DNA of 5,563 bases. Source: Coriobacteriaceae bacterium (GTDB taxonomy: Bacteria; Actinomycetota; Coriobacteriia; Coriobacteriales; QAMH01). Below, piece after piece: positions 5,559 to 5,563 of the stretch. The position numbers and the translations under genes are program-made. The DNA is taken from NCBI GenBank assembly GCA_004553405.1, contig SFLO01000092.1, positions 1 through 5,563 of the forward strand, in the 5' to 3' direction. The notes under the pieces were generated by a model, which saw only the letters and a program-made list of their open reading frames with translations, searched no databases and was not told the DNA's origin. Numbering within the stretch: position 1 is the stretch's first letter; every line of letters begins with the position of its first letter.

Positions 5559-5563
5559 GCGGG

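Overview
This is a high-GC, plus-strand-only stretch of bacterial chromosome. Shine-Dalgarno sites are purine-rich, intergenic gaps are short, and codons overwhelmingly end in G or C. The gene style (lysine-rich small membrane proteins, a YolD-like protein near a UmuC-type polymerase, a long-type PurC) and a TATGCT box 6 nt before a start codon that lacks a good ribosome site fit an actinobacterial lineage. The Coriobacteriia (Olsenella, Atopobium or Collinsella relatives) are my best guess. That placement is inference from style, not a database match.

Layout. Bases 1-768 are the 3' part of purC (purine biosynthesis), cut by the window edge. Bases 769-888 are non-coding and hold two consecutive hairpins; the second has a T-tract and touches the ribosome site of the next gene. 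A tight three-gene cluster follows: a basic two-helix membrane protein (889-1497), a zinc amidohydrolase of the nucleoside/cytosine-deaminase type (1507-2946), and a 59-residue tail-anchored membrane peptide (2956-3135). The two gaps are each exactly 9 nt, with the stop codon merged into the next ribosome site. The second half is a DNA-damage-tolerance-like block: a Y-family (UmuC/DinB-type) polymerase (3196-4459) whose reading frame is broken near 4171-4200, a four-helix membrane protein of unknown function (4497-5210), and a YolD-like protein (5214-5558).

The most striking non-coding feature is a nested, nearly concentric inverted repeat (13-bp outer arms, 8-bp inner arms, 3160-3216). It is centred on the putative -10 box of the polymerase gene and includes its start codon. 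The most notable protein-level observations are the polymerase frameshift with apparent loss of about ten residues, and an amidohydrolase that keeps its metal ligands but has substitutions at two usual substrate-contact positions. I found no CRISPR array, transposase, tRNA or rRNA, and no recognisable LexA box. I see leads but no clear case for a wholly new system.
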